This document shows, piece by piece, positions 34,758-41,995 of a stretch of DNA of 64,000 nucleotides. Positions within the stretch are counted from its first letter, which is position 1; each line of letters starts with the position of its first letter. The notes under the pieces were generated by a model that had not been told where the DNA came from, did not search any database, and saw only the letters and a list, made by a program, of their open reading frames with translations. Source of the stretch: Amphritea atlantica (lineage in GTDB: Bacteria > Pseudomonadota > Gammaproteobacteria > Pseudomonadales > Balneatricaceae); assembly GCA_024397875.1 (NCBI GenBank), contig CP073344.1, positions 2,719,001-2,783,000 of the forward strand. Reading direction: 5' to 3'. Position numbers and translations under genes: made by a program.

Positions 34758-35798
34758 TTACTCTCCGCCCTTGAAGTAACCTGCTATACCAAATATACCT
34801 GAAGCTAGCGCAACTATGGCCGATATTGCCAAAAAACATCTTCTTTTATAAAAAGGCATAGATTCCAATTCTGAAGATTCTAAAGATATTTCCCCTAAAC
34901 TCATTTCCTTCTTCATTAAGTCCCAACCACGACTCGCACTTACACTTTCATTCAAGACATCACCACCCAGAACCGAATTTATTACTGCAATCTCAGAAGG
35001 TAGCTCTTCCTGAACATCAGATGACTCCTTAAGCAAGCCAATGGAATCAACAAATGACTTTACATATAACGCGTATTCAAACAGCGATGAAATGCGTTGA
35101 TACCTATTTCGTTGATTATTGTGATCTTGAGTTTTCTGTAAGAAAACAATTCCTTGTTTATCAATTAGCAACATATCATCGTTAAAGTTCAAAGATTCAT
35201 TTTTCTTTAGCATTTCTGCTATGGCTCTCTCTCCAATGTCCGTATGCCTAGTTACTATTTCTACTAAAGAAGACGTTGATATATCAGTATTATTCGGTGT
35301 GATTCTTAATAGTGGTTTGCTGCACCAAGAGGTAACAACCATTTTACTTGGATTGGGGCAGTAATGAACATTGAAACTAAACCGGGCTATTGCTTCCAAT
35401 ATTGGGTGGGTAGATAGCTTTTGAAATTCAATCAGTTCAGGAATTGATTGATTAGATGAGAATTTTTTTAGTTGAATGCTAATTATGAGAATGCGATCGC
35501 CAATGGTACGCAATCGTAGCCCAATATTCATAGGGCCTTGCTCGCCTAGCTGTATTGAATAGGGGAACCTGTTTGTTGAGAAGTTAATTTCGTATGTTTT
35601 TCGTAGCTCAGCGCCTAGAGCTTGATGGAAAAGTTTTGTTGGTTCTAGACTATAAGTTAAAACATCGTTCTCTTGGCGGCAGAAAGTACGCTTAGAATAA
35701 TTTTCATCTAGGCGTTTAATATAATATTTTCCGTCATCACCGATTGGCACCGGTAATAGACCTGAAACTTTCCACTCTATTTCTAGATCGTTTGTCAC
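34758..35798 (-). CDS. unknown protein with C-terminal membrane anchor
   Basis: A 346-residue protein with no family I recognise. It is mostly polar, with mixed helices and strands. The last 30 residues hold one hydrophobic segment (CFLAISAIVALASGIFGIAGYF) after a KRR anchor, so it probably sits at the inner membrane with the bulk in the cytoplasm. The start is GTG at 35796-35798. It is AT-rich and lies between two attC-like hairpins as a cassette gene. A tRNA-like fold lies directly upstream. Confidence 0.6.
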   Translation of the reverse strand: MTNDLEIEWKVSGLLPVPIGDDGKYYIKRLDENYSKRTFCRQENDVLTYSLEPTKLFHQALGAELRKTYEINFSTNRFPYSIQLGEQGPMNIGLRLRTIGDRILIISIQLKKFSSNQSIPELIEFQKLSTHPILEAIARFSFNVHYCPNPSKMVVTSWCSKPLLRITPNNTDISTSSLVEIVTRHTDIGERAIAEMLKKNESLNFNDDMLLIDKQGIVFLQKTQDHNNQRNRYQRISSLFEYALYVKSFVDSIGLLKESSDVQEELPSEIAVINSVLGGDVLNESVSASRGWDLMKKEMSLGEISLESSELESMPFYKRRCFLAISAIVALASGIFGIAGYFKGGE

Positions 35799-35819
35799 TA
35801 ATTACGATACTCATTTGGG

Positions 35820-35886
35820 TGCCAGGAGTGGGTGTCGAACCCACTGTCCCAGATCAACTGGGAGCTCCTACCCCAGGTCCTGGCAA
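35820..35886 (-). other. tRNA-like cloverleaf, no standard anticodon loop
   Basis: Read on the minus strand: perfect 7-bp acceptor GCCAGGA / TCCTGGC, a D-like arm CCT-GGGGT-AGG, an arm TCCCAG / CTGGGA with only a 5-base loop TTGAT, and a T-arm GTGGG-TTCGACA-CCCAC. An ACCCA follows the acceptor. The anticodon loop is 2 bases too short and the whole is about 65 bases, so it is not a normal tRNA. It may be a decayed tRNA or a tRNA-like RNA element. Confidence 0.4.
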
Positions 35887-35911
35887 TAAACTCTAAACTA
35901 TAATTTTTTGC

Positions 35912-35998
35912 ACATAACGCTGCACTAAAGGGCCGGAGCAGCGTAGCTGCGAAGGTCCCAGTGAGCGGAGCGATCGATTTTCAGTGTTTTGTTAGAGA
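35912..35998 (-). other. attC-like recombination site
   Basis: Nested pairs CGCT/AGCG, CACT/AGTG, GGGCC/GGTCCC and GCAGC/GCTGC fold 35918-35977 into a long imperfect hairpin. CATAACG and GTTAGAG form the flanks. It lies directly after the HEPN/zinc-ribbon gene on the minus strand. Confidence 0.55.
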
Positions 35999-36006
35999 TT
36001 TTTCCT

Positions 36007-36771
36007 CTACATGTTTTCAATACGATCAAGACATGAATCACATATATAGTCAATATGTGGAGGATGATCATCATTCCAAACTGTACCTTCATTTTCAGGA
36101 ATACTTTCTCCACAGATGCTGCACTCTACCTCTACAGACTCTTCCTTGCAGAAATGACACCTATACACACCATCTTTAAGGGACATGGTTCCCGCATGTC
36201 CACAACAACTGCAAAAATAGCCATTTTCAGTTCCGCCGATCTCCTCGGCTTCTAGAATTGCCTTGTGAAGATTTTTCTTATATTCATCTGCAAGTAGATC
36301 AAAAGCATTGACTAGTTTAGGATCAATGTGCTCCTTAAGGTCGAAGTCCACAACTAATGAGTTGAATTCGTTGAAAGTTTGCATCAAGCGACCTAGTACA
36401 TCCTTAGCCTGTTCTATATCCAATGTAAACTTATGATGCTCTATATCATTCCGAATATTTTTGAACCATTTTAGATCTTCTATAAAGTCCCTATTTATTT
36501 CATAACCTTCATTCATCAGGAATTGGACCGCATCCCAAATTCCAATGGTATTCTCCTTTTCGATATTCTTAGAAAAGGGGTTTTTGTAGATCAATAGCTC
36601 ATGAGATTGGGAAACATAATATTTAAGCGCAAGCTCAAAAAAGTGTGAGAAATTTAGGATTGAAAACTTAAAAGATTTTAAATTCCCATTAAGGCCATCT
36701 TCATACTTAAGTAGAGCCTCATTTAGGCTATCGACAGCATTCTCAAGAAGGTTAAGCTCTAGTTTAGACAT
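36007..36771 (-). CDS. HEPN-like domain plus zinc-ribbon protein, unknown function
   Basis: A 254-residue protein in two parts. Residues 1-150 are helical and contain WFKNIRNDIEHHKF near residue 100, with the R-x4-H pattern (RNDIEH) seen in HEPN nucleases and in HEPN antitoxin-like proteins. Residues about 180-250 carry four Cys pairs (CSCC, CHFC, CSIC and CDSC) for two zinc ribbons. I know of no named family with this arrangement. It sits in a low-GC, cassette-like unit. An RNA- or DNA-binding stress or defence role is a reasonable guess only. Confidence 0.65.
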   Translation of the reverse strand: MSKLELNLLENAVDSLNEALLKYEDGLNGNLKSFKFSILNFSHFFELALKYYVSQSHELLIYKNPFSKNIEKENTIGIWDAVQFLMNEGYEINRDFIEDLKWFKNIRNDIEHHKFTLDIEQAKDVLGRLMQTFNEFNSLVVDFDLKEHIDPKLVNAFDLLADEYKKNLHKAILEAEEIGGTENGYFCSCCGHAGTMSLKDGVYRCHFCKEESVEVECSICGESIPENEGTVWNDDHPPHIDYICDSCLDRIENM

Positions 36772-37250
36772 AATTATCTCTAACAGCTAATTATAGTGCC
36801 CTTTGGCACTATAACTCCCAGGCACTATAATTCTGGAAATCCGATAGACCAAAAGACATCTTTATATTATATATCAGCAGGTTAGCACTAATTAAGAGAG
36901 GCATCTTACAGAATTATAGTGCTTCCAGAGGCCGCGTCCCTGCCATAAACTTGCCTCAAGCATAATACTCACATTTAGTTAAATCAAAGCGTTAGTTCAC
37001 TATTTTCAGTGTTCAAGGGAAAGGGGGTCCCCTGAACAGGGACAATTGACATACTTTCATCCCTATACCACTGGAATTAAAGGGATCAAAGCCTGTGGTA
37101 TCCCCGCGAGCAAGCCGCGAAGCCGCATTCTAACCACGGCTTTTTATGCTCTTTTCTTGCTTTTTCGAGCAAGGAAACGAAGTTTCCGTCTAGCCACGAG
37201 CAGGAGCCGAAGGCTCCGTTCTAGCAAGCGGCGAAGCCGCGTTCTAAGAT
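36772..37250. other. gap with TTATAGTGC repeats and mini-hairpins
   Basis: 479 bases without a gene. TTATAGTGCC (36791-36800) opposes GGCACTATAA twice (36805-36814 and 36821-36830), and TTATAGTGC recurs at 36914-36922. GTTAGAG lies just before the HEPN gene on the minus strand, as in a cassette border. 37109-37247 carries the GAA-loop hairpin cluster B. Confidence 0.55.
37109..37247. repeat. GAA-loop mini-hairpin cluster B
   Basis: Hairpins GGAAAC-GAA-GTTTCC, GGAGCC-GAA-GGCTCC and GCGGC-GAA-GCCGC, plus a decayed GCCGC-GAA-GCCGC, are linked by CTAGC- or CTAACC-containing phrases, as in cluster A at 18.5 kb. The stems differ but remain self-complementary. Confidence 0.65.
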
Positions 37251-38138
37251 TTACAAAGTCAGATCCAGCTGTGACAGCTCTTCTAGCAACCAGCTACCGG
37301 CACTGCCCAGGGAGCGGTTTTCTGCCCAGACCACGTCGACACCTTGCAGGCTGGCGACCTTCTGATAGTCCCGTTGCAGGATAATCAGTTCGCCGCTATC
37401 CAGTTTTTCCTGTACCACATTGCGGTGCAGAAAGGCCCATCCCAGACCGCTGCATAGCAGGTCCATAATCAGATGCGGGCTTTCTGAAAACCATACACTG
37501 GGGCTGAACATCAGCCGCTCATGACTGCGATCACTAAGGTCCACGCTACGCAGCACCAGCTGCCGATAAACACGCAGGTTTGCATGTGACACCGGCTGTT
37601 TACCGACAATGGAATGATCATGGCGGCACACTGCCACCCGCTCAGAATAACCGATGCCGCGAAAACCAAACCCCTGTGGATAGCTTTCGCGCTCCAGCAT
37701 CAGGCCGATATCTGCACGGTTAGTACGCACCAGCTCCGCGACATCGCTACCACCGGGGTCCAGCAGTTCCAGCTGAATATGGGGAAACCGCTGCTCGAAG
37801 CGGTGCAGAATCGCCATGAGTGGCCGGTTGGAGATACTCTGCTCCACCGCCAGACAGAGTTCGACCTCATCACTGTGCCCCAGCGCCTGGGCATGCACGC
37901 GAAACTCATGCTGACTGTGGAGCACGGTGCGGGCGTATTCCAGCAGTGCTTCACCGCTTTTTGTCAGCACCGGATTGCGGCTGCTGCGGTCAAACAGCTC
38001 GACATTGCTGTCCAGCTCCAGATTACTGATCGCTGTACTCACCGCGGACTGCGCCTTACCCAGACGCCGGGCTGCGGCAGAAAACGAGCCGGTTTCGGCC
38101 GCCATCACAAAGGCTTCTAACTGATCTGTTCCCGCCAT
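37251..38138 (-). CDS. LysR-family regulator, divergent from PACE efflux gene
   Basis: A 295-residue LysR-type regulator. The HTH is at residues 4-62 (FVMAAETGSFSAAARRLGKAQSAVSTAISNLE) and the substrate-binding domain follows (RPLMAILHRFEQRFPHIQLELL near 100). It is divergent from the PACE efflux gene with a 123-base gap, like AceR next to AceI of Acinetobacter, so it probably controls that pump. Confidence 0.88.
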   Translation of the reverse strand: MAGTDQLEAFVMAAETGSFSAAARRLGKAQSAVSTAISNLELDSNVELFDRSSRNPVLTKSGEALLEYARTVLHSQHEFRVHAQALGHSDEVELCLAVEQSISNRPLMAILHRFEQRFPHIQLELLDPGGSDVAELVRTNRADIGLMLERESYPQGFGFRGIGYSERVAVCRHDHSIVGKQPVSHANLRVYRQLVLRSVDLSDRSHERLMFSPSVWFSESPHLIMDLLCSGLGWAFLHRNVVQEKLDSGELIILQRDYQKVASLQGVDVVWAENRSLGSAGSWLLEELSQLDLTL

Positions 38139-38261
38139 CTGAGCACCCTTAATCTATCTGGTTTTCAGATAGTATCTAACTTTTATCTATCTAAATAAAC
38201 CCTAGAATGGCCTCCAGAAATTAACCACTGTCAACTGACAGGGATTTAGTAAGGAGTCATC

Positions 38262-38750
38262 ATGAATCAGCTGATTATTACCCGTACACCTCTGGACCGT
38301 CTGCGCCACACGCTGATGTTTGAGGCGTTGTTACTGACCATGCTGGCGCCAATGATGTCACTGATGCTCAACAAAGCTATTCTTGATGTCGGTATGCTGT
38401 CGGTGGTTCTCAGTATCAAAGCGATGCTGATCAACCCGCTCTTTAACTATTTCTTTGACCGCTTCGATGTGAGTCGCGGAAAGGTTCCGACCGAGCGAAC
38501 ACTGGCGGGCCGCATTATTCACGCGATGGGACTGGAAGTTACCCTGACCGCAACATCCCTGCCACTGATTATCTGGTGGCTGGATGTCACCTTTATGCAG
38601 GCACTGGTGGTGGATATGGTGATGATCTTTGCGGTCATGCTATACACCCTGATATTTAACTGGGGATATGACCGGTTGTTTCCTGTCCTTCAAACATCAG
38701 CGCAAACGTCAGCTCAGTTGCCAGCTAAAGCGCTGTCGGTAGAAAACTAA
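38262..38750 (+). CDS. PACE-family (AceI-like) multidrug efflux protein
   Basis: A 162-residue inner-membrane pump of the proteobacterial antimicrobial compound efflux family. Two tandem 'bacterial transmembrane pair' units of about 65 residues give four membrane helices. Markers are RLRHTLMFEALLLTMLAPM with the conserved glutamate (about residue 20) and NPLFNYFFDRFD near residue 58, mirrored by FNWGYDRLFP in the second unit. Relatives export chlorhexidine or polyamines. An AAGGAG site precedes the ATG. Confidence 0.88.
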   Translation: MNQLIITRTPLDRLRHTLMFEALLLTMLAPMMSLMLNKAILDVGMLSVVLSIKAMLINPLFNYFFDRFDVSRGKVPTERTLAGRIIHAMGLEVTLTATSLPLIIWWLDVTFMQALVVDMVMIFAVMLYTLIFNWGYDRLFPVLQTSAQTSAQLPAKALSVEN

Positions 38751-38853
38751 CAGGGAGCATGAAAGAGGAGCATAAAAGCGGAACATAAAACGGGGTGTTA
38801 GCCGCTGTTGAAACACCTGATGAAGCGCAACACTTCATCAGGATCAATCAGGC

Positions 38854-39357
38854 TTAACCCCCGTAGGGAGTGGATTCAGCCGTGATCGGCAGTTCGGTCT
38901 CTACAGCGTTTTCAGCCTCTGGAACAACCACGTCAGCAACTGTTTCTCCGGCAGCCACGTCAAAGGTATCGGCTGGCAGAGGTGATTCGACATACTCAAG
39001 ATCATTACGGGTCCACCAATAACGGAAACCGTTATCAACCATCCACTGCCCGATCCGGTCCAGTGTTGACCACTCCCGACAGTCGCCTCTGGCGCTGTTG
39101 ATCCTTAACGGCAGGCCATCCACATAGACGATAGCCGCCCAGGCATAGGGGTGTTTATTAGGATCACCAAAGCCACCTCCCTGCTTGTTTCTGAAGATGC
39201 GATAAGCCACCGCATAGTCCCCCAGACGCCCCTGTTCCCGGCACGCAGTAAGCTCCGCCTGGGTGACCGTTCCGGCGATCTCAAGGTAGATCTCTAAACT
39301 TTCATTATCAAACATCATGAACCATAGTGTTGCTTTTTTAAAAATACAGTCATACAT
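38854..39357 (-). CDS. unknown protein, acidic C-terminus
   Basis: A 167-residue protein I do not recognise. Residues 20-110 look globular and Trp/Tyr-rich (RNKQGGGFGDPNKHPYAW, IGQWMVDNGFRYWWTRNDLEYVE), while the last 45 are acidic and low-complexity. The true start may be the internal Met at residue 15. There is no signal peptide. It is divergent from the amidase operon with a 114-base gap. Confidence 0.5.
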   Translation of the reverse strand: MYDCIFKKATLWFMMFDNESLEIYLEIAGTVTQAELTACREQGRLGDYAVAYRIFRNKQGGGFGDPNKHPYAWAAIVYVDGLPLRINSARGDCREWSTLDRIGQWMVDNGFRYWWTRNDLEYVESPLPADTFDVAAGETVADVVVPEAENAVETELPITAESTPYGG

Positions 39358-39471
39358 TATGAGTCATGATGAAAGGTTCTACAACGATTAAGAGGCGACC
39401 CCGTTAACCTGAAACACTCTGTTTTCAGTCGCTCCGCGGAACCTTAAACACCCTATGCAATAAGGAATCAG

Positions 39472-40992
39472 ATGAATTCAGGTAACAAAACAGCGATTGA
39501 ACTGCTTGAAGATCTTCGCGCTCAGCGTATTACGGCAACTGAGCTGCTGGAACAAACAATCGATCATGCGGAGTATGTCGCTGAAACCTATAACCCTTTT
39601 TCCGTAAAACTCTATGACCGTGCCCGCGCAGCGGCGGCCAGAGCCGATGAGCTGCTGGCGCAGGGGCTGGGTGGTCCGCTGTGTGGCTTACCGATTACCA
39701 TAAAGGAATCCCAGTGGCTTGCCGGCGTGCCGCTGACCAACGGCTCTACGTCTGAGACAGATGTCATTCCGCAGGAAACCAGTGCTGCGGTTCAGCGCCT
39801 CGAAGATGCGGGGGCGGTTATCTTCGCCAAAACCACCTGCCCTGAGTTCTGCCTTACCGGCACCACATCATCCGAACTATATGGCACCACCACCAATCCG
39901 TGGAACCGGGAACGCACCTGTGGCGGCTCATCCGGTGGTGCGGGCGCAGCTGTTGCAGCAGGAGCCGGTACTCTGTCACTGGGTGGCGATGGCGGCGGAT
40001 CGATCCGCATCCCCGCAGCCTTCTGCGGTATTGTCGGTTTTAAACCCTCTTATAAAGCGGTGCCGAGAGAACCCTGCAATCCGTCCTGGAGCACGATTGT
40101 CTCCTATGGACCGATGGCGCGGACAGTCGCCGATGCCCGGCTGATGTATTCGGTTATCGCCGCGAATAATGATGAGCATGCCTATGTGGATTCACTGCAT
40201 ACCCACGCGCTGCACCCGCTCTCATTAGCCGGTCAGAAAGTGATTGTCTCTGAAGATCTGGGTATCGCCCCCATCGACGATGATGTCCGGATGACTTTCC
40301 GCTACATCGTGCACCAGCTGAAAGAGGCCGGCGCCGAGATCATCTACGACCATCCGCACCTGCCCTCTTCGGTTATTGCCTGGGCCACTGCGGCGATGTA
40401 CGACACCTGGAGCTTCCAGAAAGAGAAAGCGGAACCACTGGCCGGTCTGGAACAGGGCACGCTGGACTCGATGACCTTTGGTGCCAGTATCACCGAAGAG
40501 GAGTTCAATGCGGCGGAGGATCACCGGGAAGCCATACATGCCGCTTACAAAGCGATGTTTGATCGTAATGAGTGCGCCACGTTCATCACCCCCACACTGG
40601 GTGTTGAGGCGTTCAAGCACACCCTGCGCCACCCCAAATATGTCGGCTCCACCCGTATTACCTACCCCTGGCTGGACTGGGCCACGTTTATGTACGATGC
40701 TAATCTGATCGGTACACCGGCCTGCGTCCTGCCCATGGGACTGGGGAATGAGAATCTGCCCCTTTCAATTCAGGTGCAGGGGCCAAGGGGAACCGATGCC
40801 GCAGTACTTGATGTCGCCGAACAACTGGAAAAGATTATCGGCTGGGATCACTCACCGAAAGACTCCGCAGCGGAACCGCAAGCGGACACTGCTGAGAGTG
40901 AACTCGATGAGGAAGAGGGGAAAGGTATCATTCACCAAATGAAACGCGCCCGCGCTCGTCTGTTACAGCTACGCGGGACGGTGACTAAGTGA
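39472..40992 (+). CDS. amidase-signature family hydrolase
   Basis: Amidase-signature enzyme of 506 residues. The Ser-cisSer-Lys triad is visible at K78 (PITIKES), S153 (GGSSGG) and S177 (GGDGGGSIRIPAAF), with the same spacing (75 and 24 residues) as in fatty acid amide hydrolase. The C-terminal 50 residues are charged and rich in Glu. It hydrolyses or transfers a carboxamide, substrate unknown. It overlaps the next gene by 4 bases, so amidase, acyltransferase-like protein and ATP-grasp protein form one operon. Confidence 0.88.
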   Translation: MNSGNKTAIELLEDLRAQRITATELLEQTIDHAEYVAETYNPFSVKLYDRARAAAARADELLAQGLGGPLCGLPITIKESQWLAGVPLTNGSTSETDVIPQETSAAVQRLEDAGAVIFAKTTCPEFCLTGTTSSELYGTTTNPWNRERTCGGSSGGAGAAVAAGAGTLSLGGDGGGSIRIPAAFCGIVGFKPSYKAVPREPCNPSWSTIVSYGPMARTVADARLMYSVIAANNDEHAYVDSLHTHALHPLSLAGQKVIVSEDLGIAPIDDDVRMTFRYIVHQLKEAGAEIIYDHPHLPSSVIAWATAAMYDTWSFQKEKAEPLAGLEQGTLDSMTFGASITEEEFNAAEDHREAIHAAYKAMFDRNECATFITPTLGVEAFKHTLRHPKYVGSTRITYPWLDWATFMYDANLIGTPACVLPMGLGNENLPLSIQVQGPRGTDAAVLDVAEQLEKIIGWDHSPKDSAAEPQADTAESELDEEEGKGIIHQMKRARARLLQLRGTVTK

Positions 40993-41960
40993 AAAGTCTG
41001 CAATTCGACATCATCAGCGAACTGACCCCTGGCGAGAAATTCAGCCAGCTGTTTAATCGTACCTGGCCTGCCTATCGCGCCTGGTATCTTGATGAAGGCG
41101 AAGCTGCACGGCCCAGCTATCTGGAATGCTTAAACGCACTTAAAGAGTACATGCCGGAACTGCTGCCACTGTATAAAGAACTGACCACCCTGCTTGGTTG
41201 CGATGATCTTCAGGCCCGCTTCCTGAGTCTCTATTGCCCGCCCACCTTTTACTCAGCCTGTTCACAACTGATCTATAAAAAAGAACGTACGGCCCTGATC
41301 CGTAACTATGATTTTCCTGCATTTCTCTGCGAAGGCACCATTTTACAAAGCCAGTGGCTGGATAAGAAAGTCATTGCCACCGCTGACTGCCTCTGGGGTG
41401 TGCTGGACGGAGTGAATGATGACGGCCTGAGCGTGTCTATCAACTATGGCGGTCGGTTGGTTGAGGGTAAAGGGTTCGGCATCACTATCGTGATTCGTTA
41501 CGTGCTGGAAACCTGTACCACCGTGGACGAAGCGATCGAAGTCTTTAAACGGGTACCGGTGCATCTGGATTACAACATCGCTCTGCTGGATAAAGCCGGT
41601 CATCACGCGACACTGTTTATTGCTCCAGACCGGGATATCTGCGTCACGCAGGCAACCACCTCGACGAATCATCAGGGGCCGCAGGAGCCCGGCAAGCCTC
41701 TATTTCTGGATGATTCACTGACACGGCTGGAGGCATTAAACGTACTGGCCTCGCCACGAGAGACGACCTTAACAGAGACGGTATCAAATTTCCTGCAACC
41801 GCCACTCTATCGTCCCCATGATCTCTACACATCCGGAACCCTGTATACCGCGGTCTATCTGCCCGCTGAGGGAGTGGTCAGTTATATCTGGCCACATCAC
41901 ACTCTGGATCTCAGTTTCGACCAGTTCCCCGAACAGATTCTGGATATCCATTATCTATAA
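40989..41960 (+). CDS. C45 / isopenicillin-N acyltransferase-like protein
   Basis: A 323-residue member of the Ntn-hydrolase group around isopenicillin N acyltransferase (peptidase C45). The nucleophile region is FYSACSQLIY with C91, followed by IRNYDFP near residue 105, WGVLDGVNDDGLSVSINYGG near 137 and a late STNHQGP near 224. In the family this cysteine becomes N-terminal after self-cleavage, so the first 90 residues may be a propeptide. Start is GTG, overlapping the amidase stop. An amide-forming or amide-cleaving role is expected. Confidence 0.78.
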   Translation: MKSLQFDIISELTPGEKFSQLFNRTWPAYRAWYLDEGEAARPSYLECLNALKEYMPELLPLYKELTTLLGCDDLQARFLSLYCPPTFYSACSQLIYKKERTALIRNYDFPAFLCEGTILQSQWLDKKVIATADCLWGVLDGVNDDGLSVSINYGGRLVEGKGFGITIVIRYVLETCTTVDEAIEVFKRVPVHLDYNIALLDKAGHHATLFIAPDRDICVTQATTSTNHQGPQEPGKPLFLDDSLTRLEALNVLASPRETTLTETVSNFLQPPLYRPHDLYTSGTLYTAVYLPAEGVVSYIWPHHTLDLSFDQFPEQILDIHYL

Positions 41961-41995
41961 CTCAACCGCCATAGAACGAGGTGCCCGACCAACCG

